Positions 1 through 8,271 of a stretch of DNA of 64,000 nt are shown here, piece by piece (positions within the stretch are counted from its first letter, which is position 1; the number at the start of each line of letters is the position of its first letter). The translations under genes were made by a program, and so were the position numbers. Source of the stretch: Myxococcales bacterium (GTDB lineage Bacteria; Myxococcota_A; Bradymonadia; REDH01); the NCBI GenBank assembly GCA_020633625.1, contig JACKDJ010000008.1:1-64000 (forward strand). Direction: 5' to 3'. The notes beneath the pieces were generated by a model. The model saw nothing but the letters and a program-made list of their open reading frames with translations, was not told the origin of the DNA and did not search any database.

Positions 1-3000
1 TCGTCCTCTGCCTACGTGTTCCCATCGACCCGGATCGCGGCGCAAGAGGCACCGGTGGTGACCGGTGATCGTGCAGAGCTCGTCGACGCCGCGACGCCTG
101 ACGGCGTCGCAGAGGGGAGCGAGGTCTATGCGCTGCAGCTCTCGACCACGGGCGACGGATCCGTGCACAAGAACCACGTCCCGCTCGACCGGATCGACTC
201 CGACATCGTCGTGACCAAGCGGGCCGACCGCGTCGCCGCGTACGTAGGCGACATTGTCACCTACACGGTTACCGTCCGGAACGGGTCCGGCTCCGACTTG
301 ATCTACGACGCCGCGGCCGACCGAGGCGGCATCCGAATCGTCGACGCGATCCCGAGCACGTTCCGCTACGTCGACGGCTCCGCCACCGCGACCCGTCGCG
401 ACCTCTCCAACGGTCAGACGCAGCCGATCTCGGCGTGGGGGACCGGCGAGCTGCTGCTCGAGTTCGGCTCCGTCCATGACGGCGTGATCGGGCCCATGGA
501 CCTACCCGCCGACACCGAGATCGAGCTGCGCTACTTCCTCGTCGTCGGTTCGTCTGCGGACCCCGGCCAGCGGTACCGCAACCGGGTCGACGTGCGCGCC
601 GCAGACACCGACACCGTCATCTCGAACGTCGACTACGTCGATGTTCGCATCGAGTACGACCCGGTCTTCGACCAAGGCGTGCTGCTCGGCCGCGTCTTCT
701 GCGACGCAGACGGAGACGGTCGCGTCGACCGGGGCGAAGCGGGCCTGCCCAGTGCGCGCGTCTTCCTCGACTCCGGCTACTATGCCGACACCGACCTCGA
801 CGGCCGCTTCCACTTCGGCGAGATCGATCCTGGTCTTCACCTCGTGAAGCTCGACGACCGGACGCTGCCGCCAGGCTCGACGATCATCTCGGACGAGGCC
901 CGTGCCTTCAACGTCACTCGCGGTCTGCCTGCGGTCATCGACTTCGCGGTGAGCTGCACCGAGAATCGCGTCACCGACATCGACGTCTCGCCCGGCGACG
1001 GAGCGCTCGCAGAGGCCGCGCGGCTGCGGCGCGAGCGGTACTTCGAGGTCACGGGTACCGTCGCTGGTGCTTCGCTGAGCGTTGACGGCGTGCAGGTCCC
1101 GCTCTTCGACGTCGCGCTCGCCGCGGCGGCGGGGAACTCTATCCCCACGCCCCCACCCGCACGTGTCGCTGCACCGACCGAGCCGCCTGCGCAGGCCGCG
1201 GCCGGCATCCAGGAATCGAGTCAGGGCGCACGTCGGCCCGCTCAGCGCACTGGGGCCGAGCCGGCGCAGCCCGAAGCTCCGGCGGCGGCGGCGGGGCCGT
1301 TCTCCGCGGCACCTCCAGCGGTCGCGTCGGCGACGCCGACCGCGTCGGCGAATCCCGCCACGACGCCGTCCGCGCCCGCGAGTGCGGGCATCCCGGGGGC
1401 CGCGACCGACGACGCCGCAGGGCCCGCCCGGACCGTGCCGCAGCGCGATGTCGTGACCGTGCGGGTCGACGGCGGCGCGCTCGTCGAGCCGCTCGCGCTC
1501 GGACTCCGAACCCCTGCCGAGGCCACGAGGTGGGTCGTCGAGATCGCCGACGTCACGAGCGGAATCGTCGCCTACCAGCGGAGCGGAACCGGTGCGGCCG
1601 ATGGCTTCGTGTGGGACGGACTCGACCAGAACGGCCGACTCGCGCTCGCGTCCGAGGCCGTATACGAGATCCGCCTCCGTGCACTCGTCGGGCCCAGCCG
1701 CTACGCCGCCGCGCGTCCGGTCACGCTCGTCGTGCAGGGCACGCGGGAGCGGCTGCTGGCCCACGGCCTCCGCCACGGAGAGCTGTTCGAGCGCGGTCGA
1801 CCCAACGACGAGCTTCGGGCGATGCTCGACGAGATGCGCAGCGACCTCGCGCGCACCGCGCCGGCGCGCGTCCGCGTCGAGGCACACCTCGACGACCGCG
1901 ACGAGGCCGAAGACGAGGCCCGCGTCACTCAGGAGCAAGCCGATGCAGTCGTCGCGTACCTGACCCACGAACTCGGCGTCGACCCCGGGCGCATCGAGGC
2001 GTTCGGGCGCGGCACCCGCGTCCCGCTCTACCCGAACATCGGAGATCGCACGCGCAACACGAACCGACGCGTCGAGGTGAAGGTGATCGCCCCGGATCCG
2101 GAGATCCTGACGCCGGAGATCCCCGCGATGCCTGCGCTGAGCCCCGGTGTGATGGCAGGCCGTCGCGCAGTCACCGTCGGCCCGGACGGTGGCTTCTCCG
2201 AGCTGCTGCCGAAGCCGGCGGACGGCATCGTGGTGCTGACGCTGCTCGACGATGACGGCGCCGCGCACGCGGCCACCGTCGCGGTCCGCGAAGAGGCGAC
2301 GCTGACACGTGCCACCGTCACCCTGCCGCGCGTCGGGGTCAGCATCGACATCGGCGAGCGCCGAGCTCGCGTTGGGACCGCCGACGTGGAGCTCGGTGGG
2401 CTGGATGTTGCCGTAGAGGTCGAGAACCCGCGAACGACGTTGAACGGTCGCATCCTCGAGCCCGCGCTACGGTTCCCGTTCCGCGACGTCCCGGCGGACA
2501 CCCTCGGCTGGACGTTCGAGGTCACCGATCAGGCGGGCGGGCTCGTTTGGGAGGAGTCCGGGGAAGGGCCGCCGCCAGGCGGACGCACCTGGCAGGGCCG
2601 CACGAGCGACGGCGGCGGCCTTACGGCCGGCGCCTACGAGGCCCGGCTTACCCTCCGCCTCGCAAACGGCGGGATGGCCAGCACCGCGCCTCGGCCGTTC
2701 GAGATCTTCGACGGCGAAGTGCCCGACGACGCCCCGCCGGTTCCGACGATCGAGGCGCCGCCCACCGTTGTTCGCGTGAACGGAGACCGGATTGACGGCG
2801 TCGGCGACGTCTTCTCGACGGAGATCCTCGCCGCCTCTGGCCGGACCGTGCTCATCGACGTGGTCACCGGTGGCGCGCACGTCGTCCAGCCGGTCACCGT
2901 CCCGGCGGGCTTCGACGCGCAGGTGAGCGCCCCCCTCGATCAGGCGCCGTTCAGCATCTTCGCGACGCCGATCGTGCCGACCTCCGCCCCCTCAACGAAC

Positions 3001-6000
3001 GCTGCCGTCGCGCCCGTTGGCGCCGCCACCAACGCCGACCCCGACGGCGTCGCCCCGGCCCCGCCGGCCGACGCCGAGCGTCGCCGCGATCGCACACCGC
3101 CGACCCCGGAGACCGCGCCTGCACCCGCTGCCGCGCCCGGCGCGTCGCCGTTCGCGCCCGCAGGCGGCGGAGCGGCGCCTGTCACGGCCTCGCCGGCCGC
3201 GCCGATCAGCGACCCCGCCGCTGCACCGAGCGAGGGAAGCGCCGACGAGTCGCCGTCCACGCCAGCTGCGCCGCCCGCGCCACCGTTGCCGGAGCCGGCC
3301 CCCGCGCCTGCTCCCGTGCCTGCCGCGCCGGTCATCAACTCGCCGTTCAGCCCGGCCACCAGCGGCCGCTGGCTGCTGACTGGTGCGACGGCGCCCGCAT
3401 TCCGTCAGGCGGCGCCGACCAACCCGTTCAGCCCCTTCGGTCCGGCGACACCTGCGCCCTCCGCACCTTCGCCGACCACGGCGCCCGCCCCGACTCCAGC
3501 GTCGGCTGCAGGAGTTCCGGTCGCGCCCGCGGATGCGGAGTCCGCGTTCAGCCAGCCCGCGGAGGCGGCGACGTCGCCGGCCCCCGCTACGGCGCCGACC
3601 GCGGCGACCCAGCCCGCGCCCGCGACGCCCTCGGCCGTCGCAACCGCCGCGGCCGCTGGCGCGTCCGGATACGGAGACCTGCTCTCGTTCTACGCCGAGC
3701 AGCTCGACGCGGCGCTGTCGACCGATGACGGCGCGGACCTCCTCGCCGCGCTCGCGGCGTCGGACGCGGCACAGATCTCGGTGCAGCTCCCGCCGTCGGG
3801 CGTTCCGCTCGACTCGAACAGGCTGCCGGTCTTCGGGACCACGGTCCCGACGAACGAAGTGCGCGTGAACGGCGTCGCCGTCGACGTCGACGCCGACGGG
3901 CGGTTCGCGACGGTCGCGGAGCTGCCGGGCGGCCCGTCGACCGTGGTCATCGAGACCACTGACCTCGACGGAAACCATGGGCGCCTGGAGTGGCCGGTCG
4001 AGGTCTCCAACTCGTCGTTCTTCTTGATGGCGCTCGCAGACGGCGCCGTTGGATCGCGGCACGCGGACATTGCTGGCGCCACCGACCAGAACTCGCTGAC
4101 CACCGACTCCGGCGTCACCGCCTACGGTCAGGGACGCCTGTACTTCCAGGGCTGGGTCAGCGGGGAGTCCGTCCTCGACAACTTCTTCGGCGACGTGAAC
4201 CTCACCGGTCACATCGACACCGGGAAGGAGCGTGAGCGCGAGAGCTTCATCCGCGAGGTCATCCAGCCGGACCGCTCGTACCCGATCTTTGGCGACTCGT
4301 CGGAGCCCGTGTCCGACGTCAACTCGCTCGGAAAGGTCTACGTCATGGTCGAGGCCGGCGACTCGTCGGCGAGGTGGGGCAACTTCGATACCAGCATCGA
4401 GGGTGTCGAGCTGCTCAGCTACCGGCGCAACCTCTACGGCGGTCAGGTCGTCTTCGATGAGGTCGCCGCCGACGAGTTCCGCACGGAGGTCCGCGCGCAC
4501 GTCGCCGACGAGCAGGCGGGCACGACGCAGACGTACAACTACCTGCGCGGTACGGGCGGCTCGATCTACTACCTCCAGAACCGACAGCTCGTCGAAGGCA
4601 GCGAGCGTGTCACGGTCGTCGTCCGCGACTCTGTCTCGGGCGTCGAGCTCTCGCGGATGCCGCTGACTCGCAACGACGACTACACAGTGCGCTACTCCGA
4701 GGGCCGCATCGTCCTCAAGTCGCCCCTGCCGTCCGTCGCAGACGACGGCATGCTGCTCGGGAACTACTCCACCACCCGCGACCAGCTCCGCGGACACCCG
4801 GTCTACCTCGAAGTCGCCTACGACTACCGCGGCGCCGCCAACCAGTCCGACCTGTCGTACGGTGCCCACGCGCGCGAGACCATGTACGACTGGGTGTCGA
4901 TCGGCGGCGGCGTCGTCGAGGAGTCGCGAGTCACCGGTCCGGGCTACTCGCTGTGGGGCGTCGAGGCCGGTGTCGGTCCGACCTCAACATCGCGCGTCGA
5001 CTTCGAGTACGCGCACAGCGAGAGCAACGACCTCGGCTACGCGTACTCCGACGACGGTGGTCTCTCGTTCGACCGGTTCCGACTTGACGATGGCCGCGAC
5101 GCCGACGGCGGTGCGCTGCTCGTCCACGGCCAGTTCGAGCTCGCAGATGTGCTCGACACCGAGCGCGACCACATCTGGAACGTCGACGCCCGCTACCAGC
5201 GGACCGACCGTGGCTTCTTCTCGAACGGTCGGATCCTCGACCAAGGCGAAGAGCGCATCGGCTTCGCGTCGCGTCTCAACCTCACCGAGCGCCACGGGCT
5301 GCAGCTGCGCCTCGATCGGATCGACGCGACCGTCGACGACCTCGAGACCCTCGACCTGACCGACACGGCTCGGACGCGGCGTCAGGTGACCACCGCCGAG
5401 TACCTCTACGACTACGACCCCGCCGAGATGAGGCTGTCGTATCAGCACACCTTCGTCGACGACGACCGGACCGCCGACGCGTACGCGAACGACATCGTCG
5501 GGATCGCGCTGCGCGTGCGGATCCTCCGCTGGCTCCGGCTCGGGGTCGGCCAGGAGGTCATGCTCAACGGCGAAGATCCGAACGTGATCCGAGGGGCTTC
5601 CGGCGACACCGATACCCACTTCGAGGACAGGTTCGTCACATCGGTCTCGACGGGCATCCAGATCACCGACGAGGTCGAACTCGAGGCCACCGAGCGCTTC
5701 CGCTACTCTGGCGAGAACGCAGCCCTCGTCGGCCTGAACGTCGCGACCGACGACAGCTCGCGCATGTACGTACAGCAGCGGTTCGACTCGCCCCGAGACA
5801 ACAGCACCCCGACCACCAACACCGTCGTCGGTGGTGAACAGCGTTTCGGCGACGACCAGAGCGGTCGCACCTACGGGGAATACCAGACCCAACGCGGTAT
5901 CTCCGGCGACCGCAGCCGCGCGGTGCTCGGCTTCGGAAAGACTTGGGAGATCGCCCGTGGCCTCTCCCTCGACGCAGGGTATGAGCACAGCAACACGCTC

Positions 6001-6834
6001 ACCGCCGAGAGCGTCGAGAGCGAGAACTCCCGAGACACCGTCAGCGTCGGCTTCGAGCTCGCGCGCCTCGACGCGATCAAGCTCTCGTCGCTGTTCGAGG
6101 CACGCTTCGACCAGGGTTCGCTCCACTCGCCCGCCGGCGGTACCTGCCTTGCCGGCTCGATCACGTCGAACCCTGCGTTCTGCCGCGACGAGCTCAGCGC
6201 GATCGGCGACCGGCGTCAGCTCGTCTCCATGACAACCGTCGAAGCGCAGGCCACCCGCGACGTGGCGCTGTTCGGTCGCTTCGACATCGTCACCACCGAG
6301 AACACCACGCTCGCGCTCCTAGAGTCGCGCGATGTCGAGGGCACCGCCGCGGTGGCCTATCGGCCGATCGACCACAACTGGCTGAACCTGCTGTTCCGCT
6401 ACACCTACCTCGCCGAGATGGCGCCGTACCAACTCGAGCTCGGCCAGCAGCGCGACGAACGGAGCCATGTGCTCAGCTTCTCGCCGATCGTCGAGCTGCC
6501 CTACAACCTGCAGCTCGTCGAGAAGGTCGCCTACCGACACATCGATCTGGCGGTCGAGGGTATGCCCGACGTCGACAACGACCTCGTGCTGCTCATCAAC
6601 CGCCTCAACTACCATGTGTTCCGGCAGTGGGACGTCGGCGCCGAGTACCGCTTCCTGCGCCAGTCGCTGACGCAGGACTGGAGGCACGGCTTGCTGCTCG
6701 AGGCGAACTACATCATCGCCGACCACGTGCGCCTCGGCCTCGGCTACAACTTCTCGCGCTTCGCCGAGGACGAGCTCGGTGACTTCGACGAAGATGCGCA
6801 TGGCGTCTTCTTCCGGGTCACCGCGCAGTACTAA
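1..6834 (+). CDS. Giant modular surface/outer-membrane protein, 5' partial (DUF11, OmpA-like, beta-barrel)
   Basis: The frame is already open at base 1 and shows no signal peptide, so the start lies upstream of the window; about 2,277 codons remain. Visible order by base position: a DUF11-type repeat (about 190-660), an SdrD/Cna-B-like domain (about 670-930), a Pro/Ala linker, a FlgD-type Ig fold (about 1480-1730), an OmpA-C-like peptidoglycan-binding domain (about 1780-2090), a second FlgD-like Ig fold (about 2400-2700), a long Pro/Ala/Ser linker with recurring NPFSP-like motifs (about 2980-3660), a bacterial Ig-like domain (about 3780-4000), then about 930 residues of alternating polar/aromatic strands ending in an aromatic residue, as in outer-membrane barrels. 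The inferred job is anchoring a surface module to both peptidoglycan and the outer membrane. The exact function is unknown. The domain reading is fairly secure; a role in adhesion or motility is a guess. Confidence 0.85.
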   Translation, partial: SSSAYVFPSTRIAAQEAPVVTGDRAELVDAATPDGVAEGSEVYALQLSTTGDGSVHKNHVPLDRIDSDIVVTKRADRVAAYVGDIVTYTVTVRNGSGSDLIYDAAADRGGIRIVDAIPSTFRYVDGSATATRRDLSNGQTQPISAWGTGELLLEFGSVHDGVIGPMDLPADTEIELRYFLVVGSSADPGQRYRNRVDVRAADTDTVISNVDYVDVRIEYDPVFDQGVLLGRVFCDADGDGRVDRGEAGLPSARVFLDSGYYADTDLDGRFHFGEIDPGLHLVKLDDRTLPPGSTIISDEARAFNVTRGLPAVIDFAVSCTENRVTDIDVSPGDGALAEAARLRRERYFEVTGTVAGASLSVDGVQVPLFDVALAAAAGNSIPTPPPARVAAPTEPPAQAAAGIQESSQGARRPAQRTGAEPAQPEAPAAAAGPFSAAPPAVASATPTASANPATTPSAPASAGIPGAATDDAAGPARTVPQRDVVTVRVDGGALVEPLALGLRTPAEATRWVVEIADVTSGIVAYQRSGTGAADGFVWDGLDQNGRLALASEAVYEIRLRALVGPSRYAAARPVTLVVQGTRERLLAHGLRHGELFERGRPNDELRAMLDEMRSDLARTAPARVRVEAHLDDRDEAEDEARVTQEQADAVVAYLTHELGVDPGRIEAFGRGTRVPLYPNIGDRTRNTNRRVEVKVIAPDPEILTPEIPAMPALSPGVMAGRRAVTVGPDGGFSELLPKPADGIVVLTLLDDDGAAHAATVAVREEATLTRATVTLPRVGVSIDIGERRARVGTADVELGGLDVAVEVENPRTTLNGRILEPALRFPFRDVPADTLGWTFEVTDQAGGLVWEESGEGPPPGGRTWQGRTSDGGGLTAGAYEARLTLRLANGGMASTAPRPFEIFDGEVPDDAPPVPTIEAPPTVVRVNGDRIDGVGDVFSTEILAASGRTVLIDVVTGGAHVVQPVTVPAGFDAQVSAPLDQAPFSIFATPIVPTSAPSTNAAVAPVGAATNADPDGVAPAPPADAERRRDRTPPTPETAPAPAAAPGASPFAPAGGGAAPVTASPAAPISDPAAAPSEGSADESPSTPAAPPAPPLPEPAPAPAPVPAAPVINSPFSPATSGRWLLTGATAPAFRQAAPTNPFSPFGPATPAPSAPSPTTAPAPTPASAAGVPVAPADAESAFSQPAEAATSPAPATAPTAATQPAPATPSAVATAAAAGASGYGDLLSFYAEQLDAALSTDDGADLLAALAASDAAQISVQLPPSGVPLDSNRLPVFGTTVPTNEVRVNGVAVDVDADGRFATVAELPGGPSTVVIETTDLDGNHGRLEWPVEVSNSSFFLMALADGAVGSRHADIAGATDQNSLTTDSGVTAYGQGRLYFQGWVSGESVLDNFFGDVNLTGHIDTGKERERESFIREVIQPDRSYPIFGDSSEPVSDVNSLGKVYVMVEAGDSSARWGNFDTSIEGVELLSYRRNLYGGQVVFDEVAADEFRTEVRAHVADEQAGTTQTYNYLRGTGGSIYYLQNRQLVEGSERVTVVVRDSVSGVELSRMPLTRNDDYTVRYSEGRIVLKSPLPSVADDGMLLGNYSTTRDQLRGHPVYLEVAYDYRGAANQSDLSYGAHARETMYDWVSIGGGVVEESRVTGPGYSLWGVEAGVGPTSTSRVDFEYAHSESNDLGYAYSDDGGLSFDRFRLDDGRDADGGALLVHGQFELADVLDTERDHIWNVDARYQRTDRGFFSNGRILDQGEERIGFASRLNLTERHGLQLRLDRIDATVDDLETLDLTDTARTRRQVTTAEYLYDYDPAEMRLSYQHTFVDDDRTADAYANDIVGIALRVRILRWLRLGVGQEVMLNGEDPNVIRGASGDTDTHFEDRFVTSVSTGIQITDEVELEATERFRYSGENAALVGLNVATDDSSRMYVQQRFDSPRDNSTPTTNTVVGGEQRFGDDQSGRTYGEYQTQRGISGDRSRAVLGFGKTWEIARGLSLDAGYEHSNTLTAESVESENSRDTVSVGFELARLDAIKLSSLFEARFDQGSLHSPAGGTCLAGSITSNPAFCRDELSAIGDRRQLVSMTTVEAQATRDVALFGRFDIVTTENTTLALLESRDVEGTAAVAYRPIDHNWLNLLFRYTYLAEMAPYQLELGQQRDERSHVLSFSPIVELPYNLQLVEKVAYRHIDLAVEGMPDVDNDLVLLINRLNYHVFRQWDVGAEYRFLRQSLTQDWRHGLLLEANYIIADHVRLGLGYNFSRFAEDELGDFDEDAHGVFFRVTAQY

Positions 6835-6850
6835 CCGACGCGCCCCGGCC

Positions 6851-6925
6851 GGCGAGACCGGCCGGGCGGTCCGGCGGCGAGACCGGCCGGGCGGACCGGC
6901 GGCGAGACCGGCCGGGCAGACCGGC
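6851..6925. repeat. Three tandem 25-bp repeats
   Basis: Units at 6851-6875, 6876-6900 and 6901-6925 differ only at one position each near base 20 or 18 of the unit. They sit just after the stop codon of the giant surface protein and before the convergent rpoH gene. The rest of the 6835-7092 gap is GC-rich with no gene seen. No U-tract follows, so a classic terminator is not supported. Confidence 0.85.
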
Positions 6926-7092
6926 GACCACCACTCGGGCGTTCCCGGTGCTACCGGCCTCCGCTGGACAGCTGCCGGTCCCGCGGCGGGCGGGGGGTGA
7001 CGCCGGCCGCGGTGCCCGTCGCACGAGGCACGCGAACCCGGCACTACCCGGCGGAGCGGGCGGACCCGCCCCAAGAACCGGTGAGGCTCAGC

Positions 7093-7992
7093 TCAGGCGG
7101 CCGCGCCGTCCTCGACGCCGTCGGTCAGGAACCGGGTCAGGCGCTGCTTGATGCGCGCCTCGAGCTGGCGCGCACGCTCGCGGCTCACACCGAACTGCTG
7201 TCCGATCTCCTGCAGCGTCTCGGGCGACTCCGCGACGATCCGCTGTGCCCAGATCGCGCGGTCGCGGCCGGTCAGCGTCTCCGAGAACTCGTCGAGGCGA
7301 CGCCGCATCGTGTCCGACTCCTCGGCGGTCGCGAGGCGCTCGTCGACGGGGGTCTCGTCAGAGGGGACAAGGTCGGCGAGCGTTCCCGAGTCGGCATCCG
7401 CGAGCGGCGCGTCGAACGACGTCTCGCGCCCCGCGAGTCGCGCCGACATCTCGACGACGTCGGACTCTCGGACGGAGAGGGCGCGCGCGAGCAACCCCGG
7501 CGTCGGCGAGATCCCCTGCCGTTGAAGGCGGTCCGCCTCCTTGCGCAGGTTGTAGAAGAGCTTCCGCTGCGCCTGCGTCGTCCCGACCTTCACCAGCTTG
7601 TGGTTGTCCATCAGGTACTTGAGGATGTACGCGCGGATCCACCACTGCGCGTACGACGCGAGCCGGATGTTCTTGTCCGGGTCGAACTTTCGAACGGCGT
7701 GAATCAGCCCGACGTTCCCCTCCTGTACGAGGTCGAGCAGCGGCACCCGGATCGACTGATACTCCAGCGCCAGCTTGACCACGAGCCGGAGGTTCGCGTT
7801 GACGAGCTTACGCTCGATCGCGAGCGATCCCGACTGCTGGTACGCGATCGCGAGGGTTCGCTCCTCGTCGCGGGCCAGTACGGCGTGCCCGCGGATCTCG
7901 GCGAGGTAGCGCTGCATCGGGTCCGCCACGTACGCCTGCTCGCGCAGCTCGTCGTTGAATCCGCGATTCGCTCCCGAGATGCTGCTGCCCAT
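7093..7992 (-). CDS. rpoH: RNA polymerase heat-shock sigma factor, RpoH family
   Basis: A 299-residue group 3 sigma-70 protein that directs RNA polymerase to heat-shock-type promoters. Region 2 (about residues 60-130) contains the core-binding and -10 recognition helices, including the LVQEGNVGL stretch. The RpoH-specific box is clear at residues 142-151 (QRKLFYNLRK, against QRKLFFNLRK in E. coli). Region 4 forms a helix-turn-helix near residues 265-292. Length matches the family. The ATG at 7992 is preceded by a GGAGA ribosome-binding site. The gene is convergent with the surface protein and divergent from the IPT lipoprotein. Its promoter region carries two palindromes described separately, so it is probably under repressor control. 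An alternative is a general group 3 stress sigma factor, but the RpoH box argues against that. Confidence 0.88.
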   Translation of the reverse strand: MGSSISGANRGFNDELREQAYVADPMQRYLAEIRGHAVLARDEERTLAIAYQQSGSLAIERKLVNANLRLVVKLALEYQSIRVPLLDLVQEGNVGLIHAVRKFDPDKNIRLASYAQWWIRAYILKYLMDNHKLVKVGTTQAQRKLFYNLRKEADRLQRQGISPTPGLLARALSVRESDVVEMSARLAGRETSFDAPLADADSGTLADLVPSDETPVDERLATAEESDTMRRRLDEFSETLTGRDRAIWAQRIVAESPETLQEIGQQFGVSRERARQLEARIKQRLTRFLTDGVEDGAAA

Positions 7993-8008
7993 CGTCTCTT
8001 CTCCGCGT

Positions 8009-8063
8009 GAAGTGGACTCGCTGGGTCCATTTTGTATCGAAGTGGACCAATTGTGTCCACTTC
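8009..8063 (-). promoter_or_regulatory. rpoH promoter overlapped by two 30-bp-spaced palindromic operators
   Basis: On the minus strand a -35-like TGGACA (8059-8054) and a -10-like TACAAA (8036-8031) are separated by 17 bp. Operator 1 has arms GAAGTGGAC (8039-8047) and GTCCACTTC (8055-8063), perfect, with a 7-base spacer; it covers the -35 and part of the spacer. Operator 2 repeats the same left arm at 8009-8017 with an imperfect right arm at 8025-8033, lying just downstream of the -10. The two are exactly 30 bp apart, about three helical turns, so dimers would bind on one face. This is not the CIRCE/HrcA sequence. The binding protein is unknown. Confidence 0.6.
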
Positions 8064-8271
8064 AAAGTGACGACGCCGGACTGGCTCCTAGATGCGCTCG
8101 AGGCATCGAAACGTCGCGCATGGTTCGAACCGCGCGCGGCCCGCGTCGATTCCCGCGCGCGCGTGGGTCATCGCCGGCGCGTCTCGCGACAACAGACGGC
8201 GACAATTTCACGGGACCCGTTTCGCCAGAGTCCGCCGGTGTTAGACTGCTTCAGCCTCGCACCGAGCCTTC

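Noticed and set aside
502..2268. A 588-codon minus-strand open frame opposite the giant surface protein
   Set aside because: Arg/Val/Asp-rich shadow of the real plus-strand gene; long antisense frames are common at this GC content. The same applies to the frame at 2992-4869.
6851..6925. Intrinsic terminator after the surface protein
   Set aside because: The 25-bp repeats are direct, not an inverted pair with a U-run.
8009..8063. CIRCE element for HrcA
   Set aside because: The arms are GAAGTGGAC/GTCCACTTC with a 7-base spacer, unlike TTAGCACTC-N9-GAGTGCTAA.
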